Shown piece after piece: positions 19,328 through 27,623 of a stretch of 64,000 nucleotides of DNA. The stretch lies in assembly GCA_016718385.1 (NCBI GenBank), contig JADKDK010000006.1:310001-374000 (forward strand), given 5' to 3'. The notes beneath the pieces were generated by a model. That model was not told the DNA's origin, made no database searches, and saw only the letters and a program-made list of their open reading frames with translations. Position numbers and translations under genes: made by a program. The DNA is from Gammaproteobacteria bacterium. GTDB lineage: Bacteria > Pseudomonadota > Gammaproteobacteria > Pseudomonadales > UBA5518. How positions within the stretch are numbered: the first letter of the stretch is position 1; each line of letters starts with the position of its first letter.

Positions 19328-22017
19328 AATTCGCGCCGCTCACGCTCGTGCTTGCGCTGGTGATGGCCGCCTTCGGCGGCATGTTGCTCGATGGCGGTGG
19401 CGCGCTGTTCGGTGTCGTGCTCGGTGCGCTGGCGGGCTGGCAACTTGCGCTGAACGAGCGCCTGCGCAGGATCGAGCGCGCGCTCGCAACGCCGCAGCCG
19501 GCGGCGCCACCAGCCACGCAACCCGATGCACCGCAGCGCGATGGCGGCGCCGCGCTCGCAGCCGCTCCTTCACCTGCGGCTGCCGGCGCCGGCTGGCAGG
19601 AACCCGAGACGCCACTGCCCGCGCCACAGTACGTTCCCGGAGAGGCCCGGCAGCATGAGCCGCCGCGCGCGCCCAACGCCGTCGATCGCGGCATCGCGTG
19701 GCTCAAGGACTATGCGACCACCGGCAACGTCGTCGCCAAGGCCGGCGTGCTGGTGCTGTTCGTGGGCGTGTCATTCCTGCTGAAGTACGCGGTCGATCGC
19801 AACGCGCTGCCGATAGAAGTGCGCCTGGCGGGCACGGCCGCGGCAGCGCTCGCACTGATCGTCACCGGCTGGCGCCTGCGCGCGCGCCGCGCGGCCTTCG
19901 GACTGATCCTGCAGGGCGGCGGCATCGGCATCCTCTACCTCACGATCTTTGCGGCGGCGCGCCTGTACCAGCTGTTGCCGCTCGGCTTCACCTTCGTGCT
20001 GCTGCTCGCGCTGGTGGCGCTGTCGGCCGCGCTCGCGGTGCTGCAGGATGCGCGCGCACTGGCAACGCTGGGCACCATCGGCGGCTTCCTCGCGCCGGTG
20101 CTCACCTCCACCGGCAGCGGCAGCCACGTGGCGCTGTTCAGCTACTACGCGCTGCTGAACCTCGGCATCGTCGGCATCGCCTGGTTCAAGGCCTGGCGCG
20201 TGCTGAACCTCACCGGCTTCGTGTTCACCTTCGTGATCGCCGCCGCCTGGGGCCAGCGCTACTACCGGCCCGAGTACTTCGCCAGCACCGAGCCCTTCCT
20301 GGTGCTGTCGTTCCTGTTCTACGTCGCGGTCGCGGCGCTGTTCGCGCACCGCCATCCGCCGCGCCTGCGCGGCTACGTCGACGGCACGCTGGTCTTCGGC
20401 CTGCCGCTGGTGTGCTTCGCGCTGCAGTGGCCGCTGGTGCGCGACTTCGAGTTCGGCCGCGCCTGGACCGCGCTCGGCATGGGCGCGGTCTACCTGCTGG
20501 TTGCGCGCTGGCTGTGGCGCCGCGGGCTCGCCGAACTGCGCATGCTGAACGAAAGTTTCCTCGCGCTCGGCGTGATGGCGCTCAGCGTCGCGATCCCCTT
20601 CGCCTTCGACGGCCACATCACCGCTGCGGCCTGGGCGCTGGAAGGCGCCGGGCTGGTCTGGATCGGCCTGCGCCAGCAGCGCGTGCTGGCGCGCGCCTGG
20701 GGCGTGCTGCTGCAGTTCGGCGCCGGCGGCGCCTTCTGGCTGATCGCCAGCGCCGGCGCCGCGGACACCGCGGTACTGAACGCGCAGTTCCTCGGCGGCG
20801 TGTTCGTCAGCGCGGGTGCGCTGGCCTCGGCCTGCCTGCTGTTCCGCGCCCGCGAGTCGCTGCGCCCGCGCGAGCGCCACCTGCACCTGTTGCTGCTCGG
20901 CTGGGGCCTGCTGTGGTGGTTCGGCAACGGCGCGCACGAGATCGGGCTGCACGTGCTGGCACGCCTCGAGACGGCGGTGCTGCTCGGTTTCGGCGGCGCC
21001 AGCGTCGCCGCGCTGGCCGTGGCCGCGGCGCGCCTCGACTGGGCGCCGGCGCAACGTGCCGCGCTGCTGTGGCTGCCCGCCCTCGCCTGGTTCGTGGTGC
21101 CCGACTACGCGCAGCATCACGCGGCTGGCCCGCTGGCCGGATGGCGCGCCGCGGGCTGGCTCGCGGCGCTCGCCGCGCTGTACCTGGCGCTGCGCCGCGC
21201 CGAGGGCAGCTGCAGCCGGGCGCTGCTCGGCGCGGCGCACGCCGGCGCGCTGTGGCTGGTGGTGTTCGTGCTGGCGTGGAGCGCACGCTGGAGCATCAAC
21301 GAGCTGCTGCCCGGGGCGCCCGCCTGGGCCTTCGTCGCCTGGGGCCTGGTGCCGGCGTTCGCGCTGGCGCTGCTGCCCGCCTGGTCGCGGCGCGGCGGTT
21401 GGCCGGCTGGACGCTTCGCGGCGCTGTACCCCGCCAACGCGGCCGCCGGGCTCGCGCTCGCGGCCCTGGCCTGGGTGTTGGCGGCGAACCTCGATGCCGG
21501 CGATCCGCGGCCGCTTCCCTTCCTGCCCCTGCTGAACCCGCTGGAGCTCGCACAGGCCACCGTGCTGCTGCTGGTGCTCGCCTGGTGGCGACAGGTGCGC
21601 GAACTCGATGATTTCGTGCTGCGCCCGGTGCCGGCGCTGCTGCCGGTGGCGCTGGGCGCCAGTGCCTTCGTGTGGCTGAACGCGGCCACCGCACGCGCCG
21701 TGCATCACCTCGGCGGCGTGGGATTCAGCGTGCACGCGCTGCACCGCTCGCCGGTGTTCCAGGGCAGCATCTCGGTGCTGTGGGCGCTCACGGCGCTCGC
21801 GGTGATGTTCGTCGCCACGCGCAGCGCCCGGCGCTGGCTGTGGCTCTGCGGCGGCGCGCTGCTGGCGGCGCTGGTGCTGAAGCTGTTCTTCGTCGATCTG
21901 GCGGGCAGCGGCACCGTGGCGCGCATCGTCTCGTTCCTCGGCGCGGGAGGCCTGATGGTGCTGATCGGCTACTTGTCACCGGCGCCGCCGCGCCAGCCGC
22001 GGGAGACTCAGGCATGA
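19324..22017 (+). CDS. DUF2339 multi-spanning membrane protein
   Basis: An 897-residue integral membrane protein starting at GTG 19324, coupled to the methyltransferase. TM1 (5-30) is followed by a short coiled segment (NERLRRIERAL) and a Pro/Ala-rich linker (about 60-110). The family core GIAWLKDYATTGNVVAKAGVLVLFVGVSFLLKYA and about 22-25 hydrophobic helices then follow. DUF2339 proteins have no established function; envelope or O-antigen-like roles have been guessed because of the many helices. The next gene (DUF3999) overlaps by four bases, the usual pairing for this family. Confidence 0.9.
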   Translation: MKFAPLTLVLALVMAAFGGMLLDGGGALFGVVLGALAGWQLALNERLRRIERALATPQPAAPPATQPDAPQRDGGAALAAAPSPAAAGAGWQEPETPLPAPQYVPGEARQHEPPRAPNAVDRGIAWLKDYATTGNVVAKAGVLVLFVGVSFLLKYAVDRNALPIEVRLAGTAAAALALIVTGWRLRARRAAFGLILQGGGIGILYLTIFAAARLYQLLPLGFTFVLLLALVALSAALAVLQDARALATLGTIGGFLAPVLTSTGSGSHVALFSYYALLNLGIVGIAWFKAWRVLNLTGFVFTFVIAAAWGQRYYRPEYFASTEPFLVLSFLFYVAVAALFAHRHPPRLRGYVDGTLVFGLPLVCFALQWPLVRDFEFGRAWTALGMGAVYLLVARWLWRRGLAELRMLNESFLALGVMALSVAIPFAFDGHITAAAWALEGAGLVWIGLRQQRVLARAWGVLLQFGAGGAFWLIASAGAADTAVLNAQFLGGVFVSAGALASACLLFRARESLRPRERHLHLLLLGWGLLWWFGNGAHEIGLHVLARLETAVLLGFGGASVAALAVAAARLDWAPAQRAALLWLPALAWFVVPDYAQHHAAGPLAGWRAAGWLAALAALYLALRRAEGSCSRALLGAAHAGALWLVVFVLAWSARWSINELLPGAPAWAFVAWGLVPAFALALLPAWSRRGGWPAGRFAALYPANAAAGLALAALAWVLAANLDAGDPRPLPFLPLLNPLELAQATVLLLVLAWWRQVRELDDFVLRPVPALLPVALGASAFVWLNAATARAVHHLGGVGFSVHALHRSPVFQGSISVLWALTALAVMFVATRSARRWLWLCGGALLAALVLKLFFVDLAGSGTVARIVSFLGAGGLMVLIGYLSPAPPRQPRETQA

Positions 22018-23393
22018 AGAGCCGGGCGTGGGCATTGCTGGCGCTGCTCGGCGCGATCGCTCGGGCCCATGCGGCCGAGGTGCCGCCAGCGGCGGTAACG
22101 CCGCAGCAGTTCGCGTGGCGCTTCGCGATCGAGGCGCCGCAGCAGGCGCCGCTGCAGCGTCTCGCGCTCGATGAGTCGCTCTATGGCAGCGTAACGCGCG
22201 CCGACCTGGGTGACCTGCGCGTGTTCAATGCCGAGGGCGAAGTGCTGGAACACGCGATCGTGGCGCCGCGCGAACCCGCGGCCGCGGCGCGCGAACCCGT
22301 GGCGCTGCGCCTGTTCCCGTTGCGCGTCGGCGACACGCGGGCGGCGGGCGGCTCGCTGCGTATCAGGCTCGACGCCAGCGGCGCGCTGCTCGACCTGTCG
22401 GGTCCGGACGCCGGCGCGCAGCCGGTCGGTGCCTATCTGATCGACGCCGGCACGGAGCACGCCGCGATCGCAGCGCTCCGGCTGGCCTGGCGCGATGACG
22501 CGACCGATTTCGTCAGCACCGTGACACTGGAGAGCAGCACGGACCTGCGTGCGTGGCGAACCGTCGGCACGGCGGCGGTGGCGAGCCTCACGCACGCGGG
22601 GCAGCGCCTCGCCCGCCATGAGATCGCACTGCACGAGAGCCCGGACCGCTACCTGCGCCTGCAATGGCCCGCGGCCGCCAGGGGCGTGGAGCTGTCTGGC
22701 GCGAGCGCCTTGCTGCGCGAGCGCGCCGAAGCACGCGCGCGGCACTGGACGCGCATCGAGGGCGCCGCGGCGGCGGATGTGCGACACGCGTGGGAATTCG
22801 ACGCGCGCGGCTGGCTGCCCGCCGACCGGCTTCGCATCGCCTTCGCCGAGCCCAACAGCATGGCGACCCTGCGCCTGCTGTCGCGCCCCGCCGCCACGGA
22901 GCCGTGGCGCGAGCGCGCCGATGCGCTGTTCTACCGGCTGCAGGCCGAGGGCACGGAACTGGCGAGCCCCGAGCTGGCCATCGAGCGCCGACGTGACCGC
23001 TACTGGCGCATCGAGGCGCGCGAGGGCAACGGCAAGGCGCCGGCGCTGGAGCTCGGCTGGGCGCCGGACGAACTGGTGTTCGTCGCGCGCGGGAGCGCCC
23101 CGTTCCTGCTCGCCGCGGGCAGCGCGCGGATCGCAGCGGCCGCGCAACCGGTCGAGCGCCTGCTCGCGGATCTCGACGAGACGCGGCGCCGGGCGCTGAC
23201 CGGCAGCGCCACGCTGGGCGGACGCAGCCGCCTCGCCGGTCCCGATGCCCTGCGGCCGGTGCCGCCGCCGGTGCCGTGGCAGCGCTACCTGCTGTGGGCG
23301 TTGCTGATCGGCGGCGTGCTGGTGCTGCTGGCGATGGCGCTGCGTCTTTACCGGCAGATGAACCTGCCGCCCTCGGGACCACCTGCCGCCTGA
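22014..23393 (+). CDS. DUF3999 membrane-anchored periplasmic protein
   Basis: A 459-residue protein whose ATG overlaps the DUF2339 stop. The signal peptide is SRAWALLALLGAIARAHA. A beta-rich periplasmic region runs from about 25 to 420 (FAWRFAIEAPQQAPLQRLALDESLYGSVTRADLGDLRVFNAEG is the family opening), with one C-terminal TM helix (YLLWALLIGGVLVLLAMALRLY) and a short cytoplasmic tail. DUF3999 nearly always follows DUF2339, which suggests a complex, though neither has a proven function. Confidence 0.9.
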   Translation: MKSRAWALLALLGAIARAHAAEVPPAAVTPQQFAWRFAIEAPQQAPLQRLALDESLYGSVTRADLGDLRVFNAEGEVLEHAIVAPREPAAAAREPVALRLFPLRVGDTRAAGGSLRIRLDASGALLDLSGPDAGAQPVGAYLIDAGTEHAAIAALRLAWRDDATDFVSTVTLESSTDLRAWRTVGTAAVASLTHAGQRLARHEIALHESPDRYLRLQWPAAARGVELSGASALLRERAEARARHWTRIEGAAAADVRHAWEFDARGWLPADRLRIAFAEPNSMATLRLLSRPAATEPWRERADALFYRLQAEGTELASPELAIERRRDRYWRIEAREGNGKAPALELGWAPDELVFVARGSAPFLLAAGSARIAAAAQPVERLLADLDETRRRALTGSATLGGRSRLAGPDALRPVPPPVPWQRYLLWALLIGGVLVLLAMALRLYRQMNLPPSGPPAA

Positions 23394-23481
23394 GCACGGC
23401 CGATGGCGTCGCGCCTCGCGCACGCCCGCTGCATGCCGCACAATGCGCGGCCATGACAGCACGACACGCAGGGGAGCAGGC

Positions 23482-24687
23482 ATGAGCGCCAACGGGAGCG
23501 CGGGTTTCTCGTTGGCCGACGAGGCGCGCCGCATGCGCCGGCGCCTGATCGCGCACATCGAGGCAGGCGGCACCACCGACCTCGTGGCCGGGACGCTGGG
23601 CGTGCCGGCCAGCGTCTACACCGACCCGGCGCGCTTCGCCGCCGAGCAACACGATATCTTCGGCGAGCTGCCGCTGCTGGCGGGACTGTCCGGCGACATC
23701 GCACGCCCAGGCGACCTGATGCTGTTCGACGCCGCAGGCTCCGAGATCCTGCTCGTGCGCGGCCACGACGGCACGGTGCGCGCCTTCCTCAACATCTGCC
23801 GACACCGCGGCGCTAGGCTGGTGACGCACTGCGAGCCGCGCCAGCGCATCAGCTGCCCGTTCCACAACTGGAGTTACGACCTCGACGGCCGCCTGGTCGG
23901 GATCCCGGTCGGGGCGGCCTTCGAGGGGCTCGACCGCGCCGCGCACGGCCTGCTGCGCGTGCCGGTGGCCGAATGGCACGGCATGATCTTCGTGATCGCA
24001 CGCCCGGGCGAGGAGACGATCGACGTGCGCGAGTTCCTCGGGCCCGCCGCGCCGCTGTTCGCGGCGCTGGATCTCGCCGGCGCAACGCCGGTACACGCCG
24101 ACACGCTGCCCGTGCGCGCCAACTGGAAGCTCGCGCTCGATTCCTTCTGCGAGCCCTACCACGTGCCCGCGGCGCACCCGCGCACCCTGGCGCCCGCGCT
24201 GGTGCCGTGGGTCGCGATCTACGACCGCTTCGGCATCCACCAGCGCTATGCCTCGCCGGGCGCCGAGGTGAAGGACTACGCTGGCAAGCCGGACACCGAA
24301 CTGCCCGAGCCCTATTACCAGGGCGTGCACTCGCTGTTCCCGAACACCACGTTCACCGTGGGGCGACTGGTCGGTATCGGCAACCGCGAGCCCTTCATCG
24401 CCTTCTACCGCATCTTCCCGGGCGATTCGGTCGGCGAGGCGGTGGCGCACGGCTCGATCTACCTGCCGCGCGGCGGCGACCCGGCCACCATCCCGGATCT
24501 CGAAAAGGCGCACGCGAGCATCATGCAGGTGGTCAGCGGCGAGGACTTCGTGATCGCCGCCGACAGCTGGAAGCGGCTCGCGAGCGCGCCGCCCGGCTAC
24601 CGGCTCACCTTCGGGCGCAACGAGATGCTGCTGCAGCAGAACCACCGCCTGATCGCCGACCTGATCGGGATGCCGATCGTTTCCTGA
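23482..24687 (+). CDS. Rieske [2Fe-2S] aromatic-ring-hydroxylating oxygenase, alpha subunit type
   Basis: A 401-residue oxygenase. ATG 23482 is preceded by GGGGAG. The Rieske centre ligands are C106, H108, C125 and H128 (CRHRG ... CPFHNWSY). The mononuclear iron site is in NWKLALDSFCEPYHVPAAHP, with H227 and H232, and a later acidic ligand probably lies in the GEDF/ADSW region. It hydroxylates an aromatic or alicyclic substrate and needs a reductase that is not encoded nearby. It does not look like the steroid 9-hydroxylase KshA (Rieske spacing and flanks differ), so a link to the steroid cluster 7 kb downstream is not established. Confidence 0.9.
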   Translation: MSANGSAGFSLADEARRMRRRLIAHIEAGGTTDLVAGTLGVPASVYTDPARFAAEQHDIFGELPLLAGLSGDIARPGDLMLFDAAGSEILLVRGHDGTVRAFLNICRHRGARLVTHCEPRQRISCPFHNWSYDLDGRLVGIPVGAAFEGLDRAAHGLLRVPVAEWHGMIFVIARPGEETIDVREFLGPAAPLFAALDLAGATPVHADTLPVRANWKLALDSFCEPYHVPAAHPRTLAPALVPWVAIYDRFGIHQRYASPGAEVKDYAGKPDTELPEPYYQGVHSLFPNTTFTVGRLVGIGNREPFIAFYRIFPGDSVGEAVAHGSIYLPRGGDPATIPDLEKAHASIMQVVSGEDFVIAADSWKRLASAPPGYRLTFGRNEMLLQQNHRLIADLIGMPIVS

Positions 24688-24712
24688 GCGCCCCACACCG
24701 GACACATCGCCC

Positions 24713-26035
24713 ATGCAATTCAAGGATCTCGGCCTCATCGCGCCGCTGCTGCAAGCCCTGCACGAGCTCGGGCACACCACGCCCACGCCGATCCAGGTGA
24801 AAGGCATCCCCGCGGTGCTCGCCGGGCGCGACCTGATCGCCGCCGCCCAGACCGGCACCGGCAAGACCGGCAGCTTCGCGCTGCCGCTGCTGCAGAAGCT
24901 GGGCGAGCTGCCACCGCCCGAGCCCAACAGCATCAGCGCCCTGGTGCTCACCCCGACGCGCGAGCTCGCGCAGCAGGTGGCCGACGATCTGCGCGACTAC
25001 GGCCGCCGCCTGCCGGTGCGCGTCCTCGTCGCCTACGGCGGCGTCAGCCTCAACCCGCAGATGATGGCCCTGCGCCGCGGCGCCGACATCCTGGTCGCGA
25101 CACCCGGACGCCTGCTGGACCTGCACGGCAAGAACGCGCTGCGCCTCGGGCAGCTGCGGGTGCTGGTGCTCGACGAGGCCGACCGCATGCTGGACATGGG
25201 CTTCAGCCGCGAGCTCGAGCAGATCCTCGCCTTGCTGCCGCGCCGGCGCCAGACGCTGCTGTTCTCGGCCACCTTCTCGGACCCCGTGCGCGCGCTGGCG
25301 ACCGGGCTGCTGCACCATCCGCTCGAGGTCGACGCCAGCCCGCGCAACACCACCGTGGCGAGCGTGAAGCAACGCGTGATCCCGGTGGACAAGCAGCGCA
25401 AGCTGGAACTGTTCTGCCACCTGCTGCGCCGCCAGCGCTGGCCGCAGGTGCTGGTGTTCGCGAAGACGCGCAAGCGCGTGGACGAACTGGTCACCAGCCT
25501 GCAGTACCAGGAGGTGAGCACCGCCGCGATCCACGGCGACATCCCGCAGCACGCGCGGCTCGCCGCGCTCAGGCGCTTCAACGCCGGCCAGGTGCGCGTG
25601 CTGGTCGCCACCGACGTGGCGGCGCGAGGCCTCGACATCGAGGCGCTGCCGCTGGTGGTGAACCTCGACCTGCCGATCGCCCCCGAGGGCTACGTGCACC
25701 GCATCGGGCGCACCGGCCGCGCCGGGCAGGCCGGCGAGGCGATCTCGCTGGTATGCGCCGACGAGGCGACGCAGCTGGCCGCGATCGAGGCGCTGATCGG
25801 CAAGATGCTGGCGCGGCGCGAGGTCGAGGGCTTCGAGCCGAAACACCGCGTACCGGCGACAGGGCCTAACAAGCGCCCGCCGCCCGTCGTGGATGCGAAG
25901 CCGTCCACGCCCAGGGCCGGCAAGAAGAAGAAAAAATCGGCCACCACCGGCAAGCCCAAATCGAGGGCGGCGGCGCCGCGCACGACGGGCAAGGCCGGGA
26001 AGCCGGCGCCGGCGCGGCGCACACGCCAGGCGTGA
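24713..26035 (+). CDS. rhlE: DEAD-box ATP-dependent RNA helicase RhlE
   Basis: A 440-residue RNA helicase. The Q motif is in TTPTPIQVKGIPAVLAGRD, motif I AAQTGTGKT (45-52), motif Ia PTRELAQQ, motif II DEAD (154-157) and motif III FSATF. The C-terminal RecA domain has VATDVAARGLDI and HRIGRTGRAG. The tail after about 385 is Lys/Arg/Pro/Ala-rich, including KKKKKSATTGKPKSRA, a basic RNA-binding extension typical of RhlE. It is convergent with the pseudouridine synthase. A hairpin (arms 26041-26047 and 26057-26063) lies in the 34-base gap. Confidence 0.93.
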   Translation: MQFKDLGLIAPLLQALHELGHTTPTPIQVKGIPAVLAGRDLIAAAQTGTGKTGSFALPLLQKLGELPPPEPNSISALVLTPTRELAQQVADDLRDYGRRLPVRVLVAYGGVSLNPQMMALRRGADILVATPGRLLDLHGKNALRLGQLRVLVLDEADRMLDMGFSRELEQILALLPRRRQTLLFSATFSDPVRALATGLLHHPLEVDASPRNTTVASVKQRVIPVDKQRKLELFCHLLRRQRWPQVLVFAKTRKRVDELVTSLQYQEVSTAAIHGDIPQHARLAALRRFNAGQVRVLVATDVAARGLDIEALPLVVNLDLPIAPEGYVHRIGRTGRAGQAGEAISLVCADEATQLAAIEALIGKMLARREVEGFEPKHRVPATGPNKRPPPVVDAKPSTPRAGKKKKKSATTGKPKSRAAAPRTTGKAGKPAPARRTRQA

Positions 26036-26069
26036 ATGCCGCCCGCCGGGCGCACGGGCGGGCCGCGCT

Positions 26070-26783
26070 TCAGCGCTTGCCGGGATGGCTCAGTTGCAGC
26101 AGCTCGGCAACCGACAGCCAGCGCCACTCGCCCGGCGCCAGGTCCGGCGGCAGCACGAAGCCGCCCACGGCCTCGCGGTGCAGCGCTTCGACCCGGTTGC
26201 CCACCGCCGCGAGCATGCGCTTGACCTGATGGTACCTGCCCTCGCCCACGGTGAGGCGCAGGTGATGCTCCCCGAGTTGTTCGCAGGCAACGGCGGCCAC
26301 CGGCACGGGGTCGTCATGGAGCACCACGCCCGCGCGCAGTCGCCCGATCTGCCGCTCGTCCAGCGGATGTTTCGTGGTGACCAGGTAGACCTTCGCCACC
26401 ATGCGCTTGCCCGAGGCCAGCGCATGGTTGAGTGGACCGTCGTCGGTGAGCAGCAACAGCCCCGTAGTGTCCGCGTCGAGCCGCCCCACCGGCTGCACGC
26501 CGCGTTCGCGCAGGGGCAGCGGCAGCAGCTCCAGCACGCTGCGGTGGTGCTGCGGCTGGCGCGAGCACTCGTAGCCGGCCGGCTTGTTCAGCACCACGGT
26601 GGCGAACTCGGCATGGGGCCAGTCCACCCCGTCGACCGTGAACACCAGCCCCTCGGTGGCAATCTCGTCCGCGGGGTCGGCATGGACCACGCCCCCGATC
26701 GCCACCCGTCCCTGCCCGATGAGCGCGCGGCAGGCGCGGCGGGTACCGAAGCCGTTGCGTTGGAGGATGCGTTCGAGGTGCAT
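26070..26783 (-). CDS. rsuA: RsuA-type 16S rRNA pseudouridine synthase
   Basis: A 237-residue enzyme. The N-terminal S4-like RNA-binding segment is MHLERILQRNGFGTRRACRALIGQGRVAIGG. The catalytic motif is GRLDADTTGLLLLTDDG with Asp103, and the late motif is VGEGRYHQVKRMLAAVGNRV. Length and the linker LNKPAGYECSRQ match the RsuA subfamily (U516 of 16S rRNA) better than RluB or RluE, but the exact target is inferred. It is a single gene, divergent from the small-protein/RRM transcript. Confidence 0.85.
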   Translation of the reverse strand: MHLERILQRNGFGTRRACRALIGQGRVAIGGVVHADPADEIATEGLVFTVDGVDWPHAEFATVVLNKPAGYECSRQPQHHRSVLELLPLPLRERGVQPVGRLDADTTGLLLLTDDGPLNHALASGKRMVAKVYLVTTKHPLDERQIGRLRAGVVLHDDPVPVAAVACEQLGEHHLRLTVGEGRYHQVKRMLAAVGNRVEALHREAVGGFVLPPDLAPGEWRWLSVAELLQLSHPGKR

Positions 26784-26985
26784 GGGGGAATGCTAGCACC
26801 CGGCCGGCCCCACGGCAGGATCCGGCCACTTTCCGCACGACCTCAGAAAAAAACGCGCAATCCCGCCCGATTCCGGGTAGTATCGGCGCAACGTATGTAC
26901 TGCCCGCGGGCCGTTTGCGCTTCCCCCTTGGTCCGGGCAATCGCATTCCCCCCGCTCGAAACCCTTTAGTTCCTGCAGGTGAATC
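26784..26985 (+). promoter_or_regulatory. Leader/promoter region of the small-protein-RRM transcript
   Basis: About 200 bases between divergent genes, relatively AT-richer around 26840-26900. A possible -10 (TAGTAT, 26878-26883) is present but without a convincing -35. The roughly 100-base leader and the downstream RRM protein would fit post-transcriptional or cold-responsive control, but no riboswitch fold was recognised. Confidence 0.35.
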
Positions 26986-27177
26986 GTGGCCAAACCCAAT
27001 TATTCATTCGAAAAACGGCAGCGCGAGATCGCCAAGAAGAAGAAAAAGGAAGAGAAGCTGCAGGAGAAGAACCAGCGCAAAGGCTCCAAAGGCCCTGCGC
27101 CGGATGACGTGACGGCCGAACCGTCGTTGACAGCACCGGCACCTGCCGATGCCGACGGTGACGCTGGTAATAACTGA
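26986..27177 (+). CDS. Small Lys-rich conserved protein
   Basis: A 63-residue protein starting at GTG 26986 with AGGTGA 5 bases upstream. The N-terminal half (MAKPNYSFEKRQREIAKKKK...) is highly basic and helical with heptad-like charge, and the C-terminal half is acidic, Pro/Ala-rich and likely disordered. Such small proteins are often found next to RNA-binding or cold-shock genes in beta- and gammaproteobacteria; no function is established. It is 18 bases before the RRM gene and shares its terminator, so the two are probably one transcript. Confidence 0.8.
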   Translation: MAKPNYSFEKRQREIAKKKKKEEKLQEKNQRKGSKGPAPDDVTAEPSLTAPAPADADGDAGNN

Positions 27178-27195
27178 AATCGGAGCTCTATTTAC

Positions 27196-27531
27196 ATGGC
27201 ACAGAACAAACTGTACGTCGGCAACTTCCCGTACTCGGTGGATGAGGCGCAGTTGCGCTCACTTTTCTCGACGTACGGCGACATCACTGACATCGCGCTG
27301 ATCATGGATCGTGAAACCGGCCGCCCGAAGGGCTTCGGCTTCATCACCTTCGCCACGCAGGCGGCCGCTGAAGCAGCACTGGAACTGGACGGCCGCGATC
27401 TGGGCGGTCGTCCGCTCAAGGTCAACATGGCGATGGAGCGTGACAGCCGCGGCGGCGGTCGTCCGGGTGGTGGCGGTGGCCGTCCCGGCGGCGGTGGCCG
27501 TCCCGGCGGCGGTGGCGGTGGCCGCTGGTAA
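27196..27531 (+). CDS. Glycine-rich RRM RNA-binding protein
   Basis: A 111-residue protein. A single RRM (about 4-80) has RNP2 KLYVGNF and RNP1 RPKGFGFITF. A Gly/Arg-rich tail (RGGGRPGGGGGRPGGGG..., about 85-111) resembles plant and cyanobacterial cold-inducible Rbp proteins. It binds single-stranded RNA and is commonly cold-regulated. An exact 18-base tandem duplication encodes part of the tail. A strong terminator follows at 27570. Confidence 0.92.
   Translation: MAQNKLYVGNFPYSVDEAQLRSLFSTYGDITDIALIMDRETGRPKGFGFITFATQAAAEAALELDGRDLGGRPLKVNMAMERDSRGGGRPGGGGGRPGGGGRPGGGGGGRW
27478..27513 (+). repeat. Exact 18-bp tandem duplication in the Gly-rich tail
   Basis: GGCCGTCCCGGCGGCGGT occurs twice back to back (27478-27495 and 27496-27513), with further degenerate copies before and after. 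It encodes GRPGGG units, so copy-number change would lengthen or shorten the RNA-binding tail in frame. Confidence 0.9.
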
Positions 27532-27569
27532 GCCCAGCCCTCCCCGCGTCCCCGCGACGCAGACAAGAG

Positions 27570-27594
27570 AGCCCGGCAATTGCCGGGCTTTTTT
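27570..27594 (+). terminator. Rho-independent terminator
   Basis: The perfect 8-bp stem AGCCCGGC/GCCGGGCT with loop AATT (27570-27589) runs into six T (27589-27594). It ends the small-protein/RRM transcript, 38 bases after the RRM stop. Confidence 0.95.
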
Positions 27595-27623
27595 GTGGAT
27601 GACCTGAGCGCAGGGAAGTGTCG

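Noticed and set aside
19771..21744. 657-codon open frame on the minus strand
   Set aside because: Lies opposite the DUF2339 gene, which has clear membrane helices; the antisense translation is Gln/Arg/His-rich with no domain.
23482..24687. Rieske oxygenase as the steroid 9-hydroxylase KshA
   Set aside because: The Rieske spacing and flanking sequence differ from what I know of KshA, and the gene is outside the steroid cluster.
22588..24951. 787-codon open frame on the minus strand
   Set aside because: Crosses three well-supported plus-strand genes (DUF3999, Rieske oxygenase, rhlE); a shadow frame.
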